Positions 7,573 through 15,091 of a stretch of DNA of 53,498 nucleotides are shown piece by piece. Below the pieces are notes generated by a model that was given only the letters and a program-made list of their open reading frames with translations, was not told the origin of the DNA and did no database searches. Position numbers and translations under genes: made by a program. The stretch is from contig NZ_JAERRG010000047.1 in NCBI RefSeq assembly GCF_016741935.1, positions 1 to 53,498 on the forward strand. The letters run 5' to 3'. This DNA is from Streptomyces endocoffeicus (GTDB taxonomy: Bacteria > Actinomycetota > Actinomycetes > Streptomycetales > Streptomycetaceae). Each line of letters opens with the position of its first letter. Positions within the stretch are counted from its first letter, which is position 1.

Positions 7573-9101
7573 GGCGTCGCCACCTTCAGCGCCAGCGGCT
7601 GCCCGGCCCAGCTGTCATACCCCTGGTTCAGCAGATGGTCCGGGAAGCCCACGCGGCGCAGGTCGTCGATGCAGGAGGGGTGCATCCGCGGGACCGCGCG
7701 GACTTCGCCGAACTCCTCACCGGGGGTGAAGATCGCGTTGGTGGCCGGGCGGCCGAACTCGCCGGTCCCTGCGACTTCCAGGACGTGGGTGGCGAACCGG
7801 TGCCGCTGCCCGCCGATCTTCGACTCGTCCAGCATCCGCACGAAAACGATGAAATCCAAACCATTGGCGGCCTGCCGGTACGCCAGCTGCTCGCTCATGT
7901 TGCCCTGCGCCAGCAGATACAGCTCCGCGATCCGGTCGAAGACCACGCCCGGCTGAGAGGCATGCAGGGTGCACAGATTGCCGCCCTGGCCGTTGGTCAT
8001 CGCCTGCAGCATCGCCACGATCTCCGGGCCTCGGACCTCGCCGACCACGATCCGCGACAGCGACATCCGCAGCGCCCGGTACATCAGGTCCATCAGCGTG
8101 ATCTCTCCGACCAGTCGCCCGTCCGGGCCGCGCTCGCCGTTGGACTCCCGTGCTTCCATCGCCACGACCTGCCGGTGGAAGCCGTTGGCGTGGGCGAACA
8201 GCTCGAATTCGGTCTCGATGGTCGCGAACCGCTCGTCCGGGTCGATCTCCTTGAGCATCGCCCGCATCAGCGACGTCTTCCCGGCTGCCTGGGGGCCGGC
8301 GATCAGCACGTTCTTCTCCGCTTTCACGCACGCTGAGAGGAAAGCTGCCAGCGTGTGGCTGACCATGCCCAGGCGCACCATGTCGCCGAGATCCGCGTCC
8401 TGCACCCGGTGCCGGCGGATGGTCACATAGGTCCGCGGGCTCACCTCCGTGACGGCCTGCAGCCGCGAACCGTCCGCCAGCCGCAGCGCCAGCATCGGAC
8501 TGGCCGTGGTCAGGGTGCGCTCACTCTGTCCGTCGTCGGCACTGGCCAGCCGCCGCAGCAGCTCCAGGAGCTCCTCCTCGGAGTCGGCCACCGGCTCGGC
8601 CCGCTCCCGGCGTCCTCCCGCCAGGTCCAGCCACACCTCGTGGGGTCCGTTGACGAAGACGTTCTCCACCTGCGGGTTGTCCAGATGCTGCTGGAGGCGG
8701 CCCGCCCGGAACAGCTCATCGAACACCGCTCGGGCCAGCGCCGCGTCCTCCGCCGGCGTGGGGCTGATTCCGCGCTCGGCCGCGGCGGCGTCCGACCACT
8801 CCGCTACCGTCTCGTTGATCCAGTCCCGGGCCCGCTGCTCCACACTGGCCGCGCTCACTGACGGCGTGGTCTTGCGGAACGCGGTCACCTGCCGGGCGAC
8901 GCGGTCCTTGACCGCGGCGACCGCCTGACGGTCCACCACCAGCGTCGGCACCGCCTGGCCCAGGACCTGGTGCTGCACCGCGCCATCGGTGGCCACACTC
9001 CGGCTCCGCGGGTAGCCCGCCGGGTCCCCGTCGCCGGTGGCCGTGTTCCACGGCCGTGTCACCCGCACAGTCGGGTCAGGATGCAGGGGCCTACCACGCA
9101 C
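7569..9101 (-). CDS. tadA: TadA/CpaF-type pilus assembly ATPase
   Basis: A 510-residue secretion ATPase of the TadA/VirB11 family. Walker A is GPQAAGKT at about residues 269-276. The preceding N-terminal domain has NPQVENVFVNGPHEVWLDL and TYVTIRRHR, typical of CpaF/TadA. After Walker A come the Asp box (FATIETEFELF), Walker B with SRIVVGEVRGPEI, and the His box (GNLCTLHAS), so all ATPase motifs are intact. It powers pilin assembly at the cytoplasmic face of the membrane. The start overlaps the end of the CpaE-like gene by 11 nt. A shorter start is possible because the first 40 residues are low-complexity. Confidence 0.93.
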   Translation of the reverse strand: MRGRPLHPDPTVRVTRPWNTATGDGDPAGYPRSRSVATDGAVQHQVLGQAVPTLVVDRQAVAAVKDRVARQVTAFRKTTPSVSAASVEQRARDWINETVAEWSDAAAAERGISPTPAEDAALARAVFDELFRAGRLQQHLDNPQVENVFVNGPHEVWLDLAGGRRERAEPVADSEEELLELLRRLASADDGQSERTLTTASPMLALRLADGSRLQAVTEVSPRTYVTIRRHRVQDADLGDMVRLGMVSHTLAAFLSACVKAEKNVLIAGPQAAGKTSLMRAMLKEIDPDERFATIETEFELFAHANGFHRQVVAMEARESNGERGPDGRLVGEITLMDLMYRALRMSLSRIVVGEVRGPEIVAMLQAMTNGQGGNLCTLHASQPGVVFDRIAELYLLAQGNMSEQLAYRQAANGLDFIVFVRMLDESKIGGQRHRFATHVLEVAGTGEFGRPATNAIFTPGEEFGEVRAVPRMHPSCIDDLRRVGFPDHLLNQGYDSWAGQPLALKVATP

Positions 9102-9930
9102 CGGCCCTCACCTCCCCTCCTCCGGGCACCGGCCCGCCGCGCGGCGCCAGACGTGCACGCCGCAGCGCAGCCCGCTGCCGCAACGGCGTCGTCGCCCCCT
9201 GCACCGCCCGCATCAGCTCGCTCCGCGCGAACCGGGACGGCTGCTCCGCCCCGTCCGACAGCACCCGGGCCAGCGACGGACTGTACGGCAACGTTGCCAG
9301 GACCGGTGTCTTGAGCAGCCGTTGCACTTCCCCCGGCGAATACGGGCCCTCATCCACCAGCAGCAGCCCGATCTCGCCGACCCGCTCCTGCAGCGCCTCG
9401 ATCCGCATCTGCACCGACTGAACCGAGCGCATCGTGGAGCGCGCCACCATCACCAGCAGGTCCGCTCGCTGGGCCAGCACCCCGGACGGGCCGAACGCTC
9501 CATTGCGGCCGAGGTCGATGAGCACGTCATGCGGATACGTGGCGTGCCGCTCGATCCCGTCGATCAGATCAGCCAGCTGTTCCCAGGCCGGTGCCAGGGC
9601 CGCCGCCTGCGCGGGATCGGTGATCCCCGGCAGCAGCAGGCGTTCCCCCGCGGTCTGCGCCGCCTTGCCGTCCTCGGTCATGTCGACCAGCTGACGCCAG
9701 AACGCCTCGGTCATCTCGCCCTTGCGGGCGGCCACCGACAGGTTCTTCAGCCCGTACCGGTCCCCGAGCGACCCCTGCAACAGCCCGTACAGCACGCTGC
9801 CGCCGTCGGGATCACACTCGGCCAGCACCACCCGGCGTCCCGGCTCCAGCGGCCAGGACAGCAGCAGCCCCAGCGCCGTCGTCGTCACCCCGGGCGACCC
9901 GGCACCCCCGGCTATCGCGATGACCGGCAT
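9091..9930 (-). CDS. CpaE/TadZ-like ParA-family ATPase of the Tad cluster
   Basis: Start chosen at the ATG at 9930 (MPVIAIAGGAGSPGVTTTAL), which overlaps the preceding gene as ATGA and leaves 279 residues. The N-terminus is a deviant Walker A of the MinD/ParA type (GGAGSPGVTTTA, with Val where the catalytic Lys normally stands). VVLAECDPDGG is the switch Asp region and HDVLIDLGRNG the Walker B-like motif. CpaE/TadZ proteins localise the pilus machine at the membrane. The Lys replacement in the P-loop suggests weak or no ATP hydrolysis, as seen in some TadZ proteins. It sits directly upstream of tadA. Confidence 0.82.
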   Translation of the reverse strand: MPVIAIAGGAGSPGVTTTALGLLLSWPLEPGRRVVLAECDPDGGSVLYGLLQGSLGDRYGLKNLSVAARKGEMTEAFWRQLVDMTEDGKAAQTAGERLLLPGITDPAQAAALAPAWEQLADLIDGIERHATYPHDVLIDLGRNGAFGPSGVLAQRADLLVMVARSTMRSVQSVQMRIEALQERVGEIGLLLVDEGPYSPGEVQRLLKTPVLATLPYSPSLARVLSDGAEQPSRFARSELMRAVQGATTPLRQRAALRRARLAPRGGPVPGGGEVRAGAW

Positions 9931-10607
9931 CAGGAACCACCATCGATCAGCAGCCGGATGTTCCCGGTCGACGCCCACGACGCCAGCATCGGCGCCTCGC
10001 CCTTCGCCGCGGCGACATCGACCACGCTCGCCCCGGTGCCGGGCGCGGGGTCGCCGACCTTCACCACGTGCGCCGAGATGGGATCGGCCTGCGTCTGGCC
10101 GCCCTGCTGGTCCTCACCGGGCACGCGCACGACCTGCACCCGCTGGCCCGGCGCCAGAGAACTGGCGGGCACCTGCTCCGGCTTCAGCCCCAGCGGCACC
10201 ACCTGCTCACCGGCCTTCACCAGGGAATCCGCCGTCACCTGCCCACGGGAGAGTAGCGATCCGGGCGTCAGCTCCACAGCGGCCCGCTTGCCCACCACAT
10301 CACCCCGGTTCGCGGCCTTCACCGCCTTCAGCACCGGATCGAGTGCGACCGACGCCTTCCCCAGATCCCGGTCCGTGACGACCTGGCCCACCGGGACATG
10401 CCGGACCACCGTCACCACCTCGGTGCGCTGCCCGCTCTCCATCAGCAGCACCGCACCACCCGCGCCCCCGCCCGTGATCAGCAGCACGGCCAGGGCGATC
10501 AGACCTGGTCTCCTGCGCCGAGCCGACACCCGCGGGGGAGCCACCGGCCCCCTCGGCTGCGCCGGCACCCCGGCGCCTTGAGCACTGCGCTCCTTGGTCT
10601 TGCTCAC
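9930..10607 (-). CDS. SAF-domain protein (CpaB/RcpC-like)
   Basis: A 225-residue protein with a basic N-terminus, one membrane helix (PGLIALAVLLITGGGAGGAV, about residues 33-53) and a SAF domain. The SAF domain contains VRHVPVGQVVTDRDLGKASV, RGDVVGKRAAVELTPGSLLS and LAPGQRVQVVRVPG. This order (anchor then SAF) is the actinomycete version of the CpaB/RcpC pilus assembly component, which lies outside the membrane. Its stop overlaps the CpaE-like start (ATGA), so translation is coupled. Confidence 0.83.
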   Translation of the reverse strand: MSKTKERSAQGAGVPAQPRGPVAPPRVSARRRRPGLIALAVLLITGGGAGGAVLLMESGQRTEVVTVVRHVPVGQVVTDRDLGKASVALDPVLKAVKAANRGDVVGKRAAVELTPGSLLSRGQVTADSLVKAGEQVVPLGLKPEQVPASSLAPGQRVQVVRVPGEDQQGGQTQADPISAHVVKVGDPAPGTGASVVDVAAAKGEAPMLASWASTGNIRLLIDGGS

Positions 10608-10631
10608 CGCTCCGTCCTTCCGACACCGGCG

Positions 10632-11555
10632 TCAGCCGAGAGCCTGCAGCTCTCCGACCGACACCTCGACCTGGGACTCCCGGATCTCCGTGAGCTCCCC
10701 TGACTGCCCGCCGCCGTTCCACTCCACCGCCCAGGTCGCGGTCGCGGTCACCGTGTACTTCTTGCCGGGCTCCGAGACGGAGGTCTGCGCGTAGGTGTGA
10801 CCGCAGTCCGGCGAGGTCCGCTTGCCGTACGCCTTCCGGTACGGCGTGCCTGCCCCCGCGCAGGTCACGGTGGATCCGTCGCCCATCTGCCACCTGATGC
10901 TCGAGACCCTGGCGGTAGCGGTCACCGTCACCGCCCCGGCCGACGCCGACGCCGAGGTCGGCCCGTAGGTCGCCGGTGATTTCCCGGCGTGCATCCACAC
11001 CGGCACACCCACCGTCCACCGCCCGGCCGCGTCCGGGGTGACAATGTCCGGCCCCTTCAGCAGCATCTTGTCCACGGCCTGCTGCGCCAGTTGGGCCGGA
11101 TCCGGACCGGTGGCGGCCGGAGGCGTGGCAGACCAGAACGTTTGGCCGGGCAGCGGCACACCGGCGGTGACTGGGGAAGTAGCCGCGTCGAAGACACAGG
11201 CACGCTTGTAGACGGCGCCGTCGCCTGGATCGTGGCCTTCCCAGATCGCGCTTCCGGCCGGCGGTTGTGGGTCGAGCTTCTTCACCACACAGGACTGGAA
11301 GTTTGCCTTCTGATTCTTGCCGCCTTTGCGGGGTTTGGCGGGCCGGTCCTGAGATGCGTCGGACCCGGGCGAACCGGGGTCGGTCGCGCAGACACTCACC
11401 CAGGAGTGGGTCCCGCCACACAGACCGTTGCCTGCGGAATCCCCTGCGTGCGCTTCCGCCGGTAGTAGTGCAGCGGCGAGCAGAGCAGGAGCGGCGATGG
11501 AAGTCAGGCTCTTCAGCAGGTGCGCGCCTTGGAGGTGACTTTGAGCATCATCCAC
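10632..11555 (-). CDS. Secreted protein of the Tad cluster, unknown function
   Basis: The mature part contains paired cysteines, GDGSTVTCAGAGTPYRKAYG and DCGHTYAQTS, and a beta-rich region (VTVTATARVSSIRWQMGDG) that reads like a PKD/Ig-type fold. A signal peptide is clear (LTSIAAPALLAAALLPAEAHA). The start is uncertain. GTG 11555 has GGGGGAA in front. A CTG at 11516 would make a CTGA overlap with the lipoprotein stop and give a shorter, more classical signal peptide. An ATG at 11657 seems too far upstream. It is co-oriented and close to the SAF gene, so I infer a surface partner of the pilus. No enzymatic motif is visible. Confidence 0.65.
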   Translation of the reverse strand: MDDAQSHLQGAHLLKSLTSIAAPALLAAALLPAEAHAGDSAGNGLCGGTHSWVSVCATDPGSPGSDASQDRPAKPRKGGKNQKANFQSCVVKKLDPQPPAGSAIWEGHDPGDGAVYKRACVFDAATSPVTAGVPLPGQTFWSATPPAATGPDPAQLAQQAVDKMLLKGPDIVTPDAAGRWTVGVPVWMHAGKSPATYGPTSASASAGAVTVTATARVSSIRWQMGDGSTVTCAGAGTPYRKAYGKRTSPDCGHTYAQTSVSEPGKKYTVTATATWAVEWNGGGQSGELTEIRESQVEVSVGELQALG

Positions 11556-12142
11556 TGCTTCCCCCACTTCTCGGCTTCGATGGTGGTCGTATAACGCTTG
11601 AGCTGCCCCCTCGGAGGAGGCACTGTCTTTCCGGTTTTGCGGTTGACGCTGATCCATTTGGAGACATCAATGCAGTCGTTGATCGTCGCCTGAGGGACTT
11701 GCCGGTCCATGTCGATCCGCGTGACTTCCGGGTCGCTGGTCGGCTTGCCCCTGGTCACGACTCCGGCTTTCTGTAGGCTCAACACGTCGCCCTCAGCCCG
11801 TCCCAGAGCGTCGGCGCTGGCGTATTTGTCGAGGTCAGTGTCTTTGACGCTCGCTTTCGAGTACGCCTTGGCCTGTTCGCGCCAGTAGCTCCGGTATGCC
11901 GTAAGAACGTCGCGTTTGTCAGCAGCCTGTGGATCGGAGGGGGCCGACGACTTCGAGGACTCGGGGGTCGACTCGGTGGGTGTGGACAACTGCTTGGACC
12001 CATCCGACTCCTTGCTGTCGCCGCTGCAGGAGGTGACCGACAGCGCCACCCCGACCGCGATCGTCATCGCCCCGTACCGCGCCATCCGGGTCTTCCGGTC
12101 GTAGCGGGCAGTAGGTCGGGCGGATGAACGTGGAGCTGTCAC
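11513..12142 (-). CDS. Putative lipoprotein
   Basis: Start set at GTG 12142 because AGGAGG lies five bases upstream. The upstream ATG-initiated extension has no ribosome site. The protein (209 residues) begins with a basic stretch, a hydrophobic segment (YGAMTIAVGVALSVTSC) and a lipobox ending in SVTSC, followed by a Ser/Thr-rich linker. The mature domain includes VLTAYRSYWREQAKAYSKAS and ATINDCIDVSKWISVNRKTG. It resembles small NTF2-like lipoproteins of actinomycetes, but that assignment is only tentative. It stands at the head of the Tad operon and overlaps the next gene. Confidence 0.7.
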   Translation of the reverse strand: MTAPRSSARPTARYDRKTRMARYGAMTIAVGVALSVTSCSGDSKESDGSKQLSTPTESTPESSKSSAPSDPQAADKRDVLTAYRSYWREQAKAYSKASVKDTDLDKYASADALGRAEGDVLSLQKAGVVTRGKPTSDPEVTRIDMDRQVPQATINDCIDVSKWISVNRKTGKTVPPPRGQLKRYTTTIEAEKWGKQWMMLKVTSKARTC

Positions 12143-12264
12143 AGGACCTCCTGGACGAGTGCGGATGATGGCCGACGGAGTCGGCAGATTCCCGGGCCGC
12201 GCGCTCTGGGACAAAATGCGGAGAAAGTCGTACAGAACATGCTGTTTTCCTTGATGGTGGTCAT
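12139..12264 (-). CDS. Possible 41-residue peptide coupled to the lipoprotein gene
   Basis: A short frame from ATG 12264 (MTTIKENSMFCTTFSAFC) with three cysteines, ending ALVQEVL. Its TGA overlaps the GTG start of the lipoprotein gene, the usual geometry for coupled genes in this window. There is no clear ribosome-binding site and the C-terminal half is Arg/Pro-rich as in random GC-rich frames. It may be a leader peptide or may not be translated. The same 156-bp interval would hold the promoter of the Tad operon. Confidence 0.25.
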   Translation of the reverse strand: MTTIKENSMFCTTFSAFCPRARGPGICRLRRPSSALVQEVL

Positions 12265-12298
12265 GAGCCGGTCAATCTGAAGGCCAGAGCTGGCGCCG

Positions 12299-13084
12299 TT
12301 ACCGCTTGTACGCGAGGGCGGCGTGAATGCAGGAGTCGGCCTCCGCACCCGGCCGGGGGTCCTCGGATCTCCAGCGGTTGGTGGCCACGATGCCGGGGGT
12401 GAGGACGGCCAGGTCGGCTCCGTCGAGGAACCCGGCGATGGTCGCCTTGTCCCGGGGTGTGACGATCACCCCGCCCTCGGCATACATCCGCGTCAGGTGG
12501 TAGACGGGGCGTCGGTCGTCGTCGTAGTCGTAGGTGCCCTGGCTGAAGGTCACGTAGCTGCCGGAAGACAGCGCGCTGACCAGGCGTTTGATGATCCCGG
12601 CCGGGTCGGCCTCGTCCGGGACGAAAAGGAAGACCGAGGCCAGCAGCAGACCGACCGGCTCGTCGAAATCGATGAACTCCCGCACCACCGGGGCCTGCAG
12701 GATCCCATCGGGATCGCGGACGTCGGCGGTGAGGTGGCGGACCCGCTCATCCACCGCGAACGACGCCTCCTGGTTCGCGGTGATCACCGCGTCCTGGTCG
12801 ACGTAGACCACCCGGCAGGCGGGATCGACCGTCTGCGCCACTTCGTGGACGTTGGGCGAGTGGGCGAGCCCGGAGCCGATATCGAGGAACTGCCGGATAC
12901 CGTAACCGGCGAGCGTGCGCACCGCGCGCATGACGAACTTGCGCTGGTTGCGGGCGATGAGCCCCACGTTGGGCACACGCCGCTCTATTCGCTGGGCCAA
13001 AGTCAGGTCGCCGGGCCAGTCGTCTCTTTGGTCCCCCAGGAAGTGTGCGTATAACCGCGCCCCGTGCGCGGTGTCATCGGTCAT
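12299..13084 (-). CDS. DUF574 SAM-dependent methyltransferase
   Basis: Start at ATG 13084, overlapping the regulator stop as ATGA; 261 residues. Motif I is FLDIGSGLAHSPNVHEVAQ and the acidic loop is VVYVDQDAV. DVRDP and the region PVGLLLASVFLFVPDEADP are hallmarks of the DUF574/Methyltransf_19 family, very abundant in Streptomyces. These are usually next to XRE/DUF5753 regulators, as here. The substrate is unknown. The pair lies between the Tad and conjugation operons and is not obviously part of either machine. Confidence 0.88.
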   Translation of the reverse strand: MTDDTAHGARLYAHFLGDQRDDWPGDLTLAQRIERRVPNVGLIARNQRKFVMRAVRTLAGYGIRQFLDIGSGLAHSPNVHEVAQTVDPACRVVYVDQDAVITANQEASFAVDERVRHLTADVRDPDGILQAPVVREFIDFDEPVGLLLASVFLFVPDEADPAGIIKRLVSALSSGSYVTFSQGTYDYDDDRRPVYHLTRMYAEGGVIVTPRDKATIAGFLDGADLAVLTPGIVATNRWRSEDPRPGAEADSCIHAALAYKR

Positions 13085-13920
13085 GCTGCTCTCCAGTGGT
13101 CTTGGATCCGCTCGAGCAGGAGGCGGGTCTGCTCTCCGCGGCGGGTGGCCTTCTCGACGGTCTGGTCCAGGACCGCGGTGTAGTGCGTGACGGCTGAGGG
13201 TTTGTCCACGAAGTCGAGGCCGTCGAGCTGCTGGACGCAGACGATGTCCGGCAGCTCGCGATGGCGCAGGCGGTACACACAGCAGGTGCCGACTCGGGCC
13301 GCGGGCGAGGGGCCGGCGTCGAACGGCACCACGCGGAGGCCGACGCGCGGCCGGGTGGCCATCTCCAGCAGATGTGTGAGCTGGTCGGCCATGATGTCGG
13401 GGCTTCCGACCTGCCAGTGCAGTACCGGTTCGTCGATCACCGCCCACAGCAACGGCCCGGCGTCATCGTCCAGCACGGCCTGGCGGCGCTTGACGAGGTC
13501 GAGCCACCGGTCAGGATCGGGACCGGAGGCCAGGGCGCGGGCGTAATCCTCCGTCTGCAGCAGGGCGGGAACTTCCCACGGCGCGTAGGCCCTGATCCGC
13601 TTGGCAGCGCCCTCCAGCATGACGCAGTCCGCCATCGCCTCGGACAGGTTGTACTCGTCCCACCAGTTCCGGCCCGACGCCCTCTCCGCCAGCTCCACCA
13701 GCGCGCTGACTTCCCCCGCGTCAGCGCCGTAGAACGACAGCAGCTCCCGCAGATCCGGCGGCCGCGGTGGCCTGCCGAGCCCCTGCTCCATACGCCGGAT
13801 GGTGGTGTGGTGCACCCCGAGCCGGCCGGCCGCCTGAGCGAAGCTACGGCCCGCCCGCTCCCGCAGCATCTGCAGGTGCTTGGCCAACACCCTGCGCAGT
13901 ATCGCCGGACTCTCGGACAC
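13081..13920 (-). CDS. XRE-family regulator with DUF5753 domain
   Basis: Start at GTG 13920, preceded by GGGAG; 279 residues. The helix-turn-helix is at about residues 8-60 (RRVLAKHLQMLRERAG, FAQAAGRLGVHHTTIRRMEQ). The long C-terminal DUF5753 part includes ALLQTEDYARAL, LDLVKRRQAVLDD and PRVGLRVVPFDAG. Such regulators act on the adjacent DUF397/DUF574-type gene or on development in Streptomyces. An inverted repeat CGAATCGC-N5-GCGATTCG (13979-13999) lies about 60 bp upstream and could be its own operator. Confidence 0.88.
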   Translation of the reverse strand: MSESPAILRRVLAKHLQMLRERAGRSFAQAAGRLGVHHTTIRRMEQGLGRPPRPPDLRELLSFYGADAGEVSALVELAERASGRNWWDEYNLSEAMADCVMLEGAAKRIRAYAPWEVPALLQTEDYARALASGPDPDRWLDLVKRRQAVLDDDAGPLLWAVIDEPVLHWQVGSPDIMADQLTHLLEMATRPRVGLRVVPFDAGPSPAARVGTCCVYRLRHRELPDIVCVQQLDGLDFVDKPSAVTHYTAVLDQTVEKATRRGEQTRLLLERIQDHWRAA

Positions 13921-13978
13921 GTCACTCCCGCCTCTGCCTGTCGGCCTCGCACGTCGTGTCCACGCGCATCGAGATTTG

Positions 13979-13999
13979 CGAATCGCATTCCGCGATTCG
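13979..13999. promoter_or_regulatory. Inverted repeat upstream of the XRE regulator (candidate operator)
   Basis: CGAATCGC attcc GCGATTCG is a perfect 8-bp inverted repeat. It is unusually AT-rich for this sequence and sits upstream of GTG 13920 in the 220-bp gap between the regulator and the replication-relaxation gene. A half site (GATTTGCG) lies directly adjacent. I infer autoregulation; no promoter hexamers are convincing around it. Confidence 0.4.
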
Positions 14000-14140
14000 G
14001 CTGTGACGCATGTGATGTTAGTGGTCACGCCGCTACGGAGGGCAAGCGACATACCGGCGGCCGCGCCTTTTCTTCGATCAACTGTGCGCACTTCAGGGCC
14101 ATTTGGAATAGAATCGTCCTGTTACGGGAGTGGGTGAGGA

Positions 14141-15091
14141 CTACAGGTCTGTCCACGCACAGCCCTCCGCCCGTGACTCCAGCCGCCACTGCTCCGGAGG
14201 ACCGGCCAGCCGCGTCCAGACCGGCGCCCGGGGACCCTGCTCCATAAGGTCTGACAGCACCGCCGCACCGAGCGGCACTTTCACCGCCATCTGGGCGACC
14301 AGCGGATGCTCGGCGGCCATGGCCTGCAGATCCTCGATGCGGTGCTGATAGGTCACCGGACTGGCGTTGGTCAGGACGAACAGCAGCCGCGGAAACACCG
14401 GATACCAGCGTTGCCACCCAGGGGCGACCGTCTGCTGGGCAGCGGCCGAGCGCCGCCCGGCCACCGGCACCTGCGTGTGGGTGTAGAAGCGGGCATACCG
14501 GATCAGCTTGCTCGCGAGCTTGCCGCTGGTCGACGTCGCCCGATCGACTTCGACGAAGGCGCGCAGCTGAACCCGCGAGCCGTGAAGGGAGGCGGCGCCA
14601 TAGTGCAGCAGCGCATCGGCTTGTAGCAGCTCGCCATCGGGCAGCTGGTGAACGGTCTCCGGAATCCAGTCCCACGGACCGTGCTCGTCGCCGCGGTTGC
14701 GTGCGTCTTGGACGAAGGCCAGATGGGTGTCGACTACCGCGCACGTGTGCGCGGCAACCAACGAGGCGACGGTCTTTCCCGTGGCCGGATACTTCGACCG
14801 GCCGCGCACCTCAGGCCAGTTCTCGGTGGCGCGTACACCCTCGCGCGTGAGGAACCATGCCCGCATCCGATGGGCCGAGGGCATGGTGATGTACTCGACC
14901 AGGTGCTCTCTGCGCAGCGTGTTGAGAATCCCCGCCAGCCGGGCCCGGGAGCTGGGCTGGAGCAGGCCCTGCAGCTGCCCGGTATTGACCACCCGGTGCT
15001 GGGCGAGCGCCGCCAGGGTGCGGTGGGCGAGCGTCTCTGGGAACCTCGCCGAGGTCTCGGCCGCCGGCTGTACGGGACTGGATACGGTCAC
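14141..15091 (-). CDS. Replication-relaxation family protein
   Basis: Start at GTG 15091, overlapping the coupling-ATPase stop as GTGA; 316 residues. The N-terminus has a winged-helix look: LAHRTLAALAQHRVVNTGQL, LAGILNTLRREHLVEYITM, RMRAWFLTREGVRATE. The centre has HTCAVVDTHLAFVQDARNRG, PDGELLQADALLHYG and VQLRAFVEVDRATSTSGKLA with RYARFYTH. These match the replication-relaxation protein family found on actinomycete plasmids and elements. The Glu/Asp-rich core (ADALLHYG, AFVEVDRAT, KLIRYARFY) recalls restriction-type nuclease folds, so a DNA-processing function in transfer is possible. It is immediately downstream of the VirD4-like gene. Confidence 0.8.
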   Translation of the reverse strand: MTVSSPVQPAAETSARFPETLAHRTLAALAQHRVVNTGQLQGLLQPSSRARLAGILNTLRREHLVEYITMPSAHRMRAWFLTREGVRATENWPEVRGRSKYPATGKTVASLVAAHTCAVVDTHLAFVQDARNRGDEHGPWDWIPETVHQLPDGELLQADALLHYGAASLHGSRVQLRAFVEVDRATSTSGKLASKLIRYARFYTHTQVPVAGRRSAAAQQTVAPGWQRWYPVFPRLLFVLTNASPVTYQHRIEDLQAMAAEHPLVAQMAVKVPLGAAVLSDLMEQGPRAPVWTRLAGPPEQWRLESRAEGCAWTDL

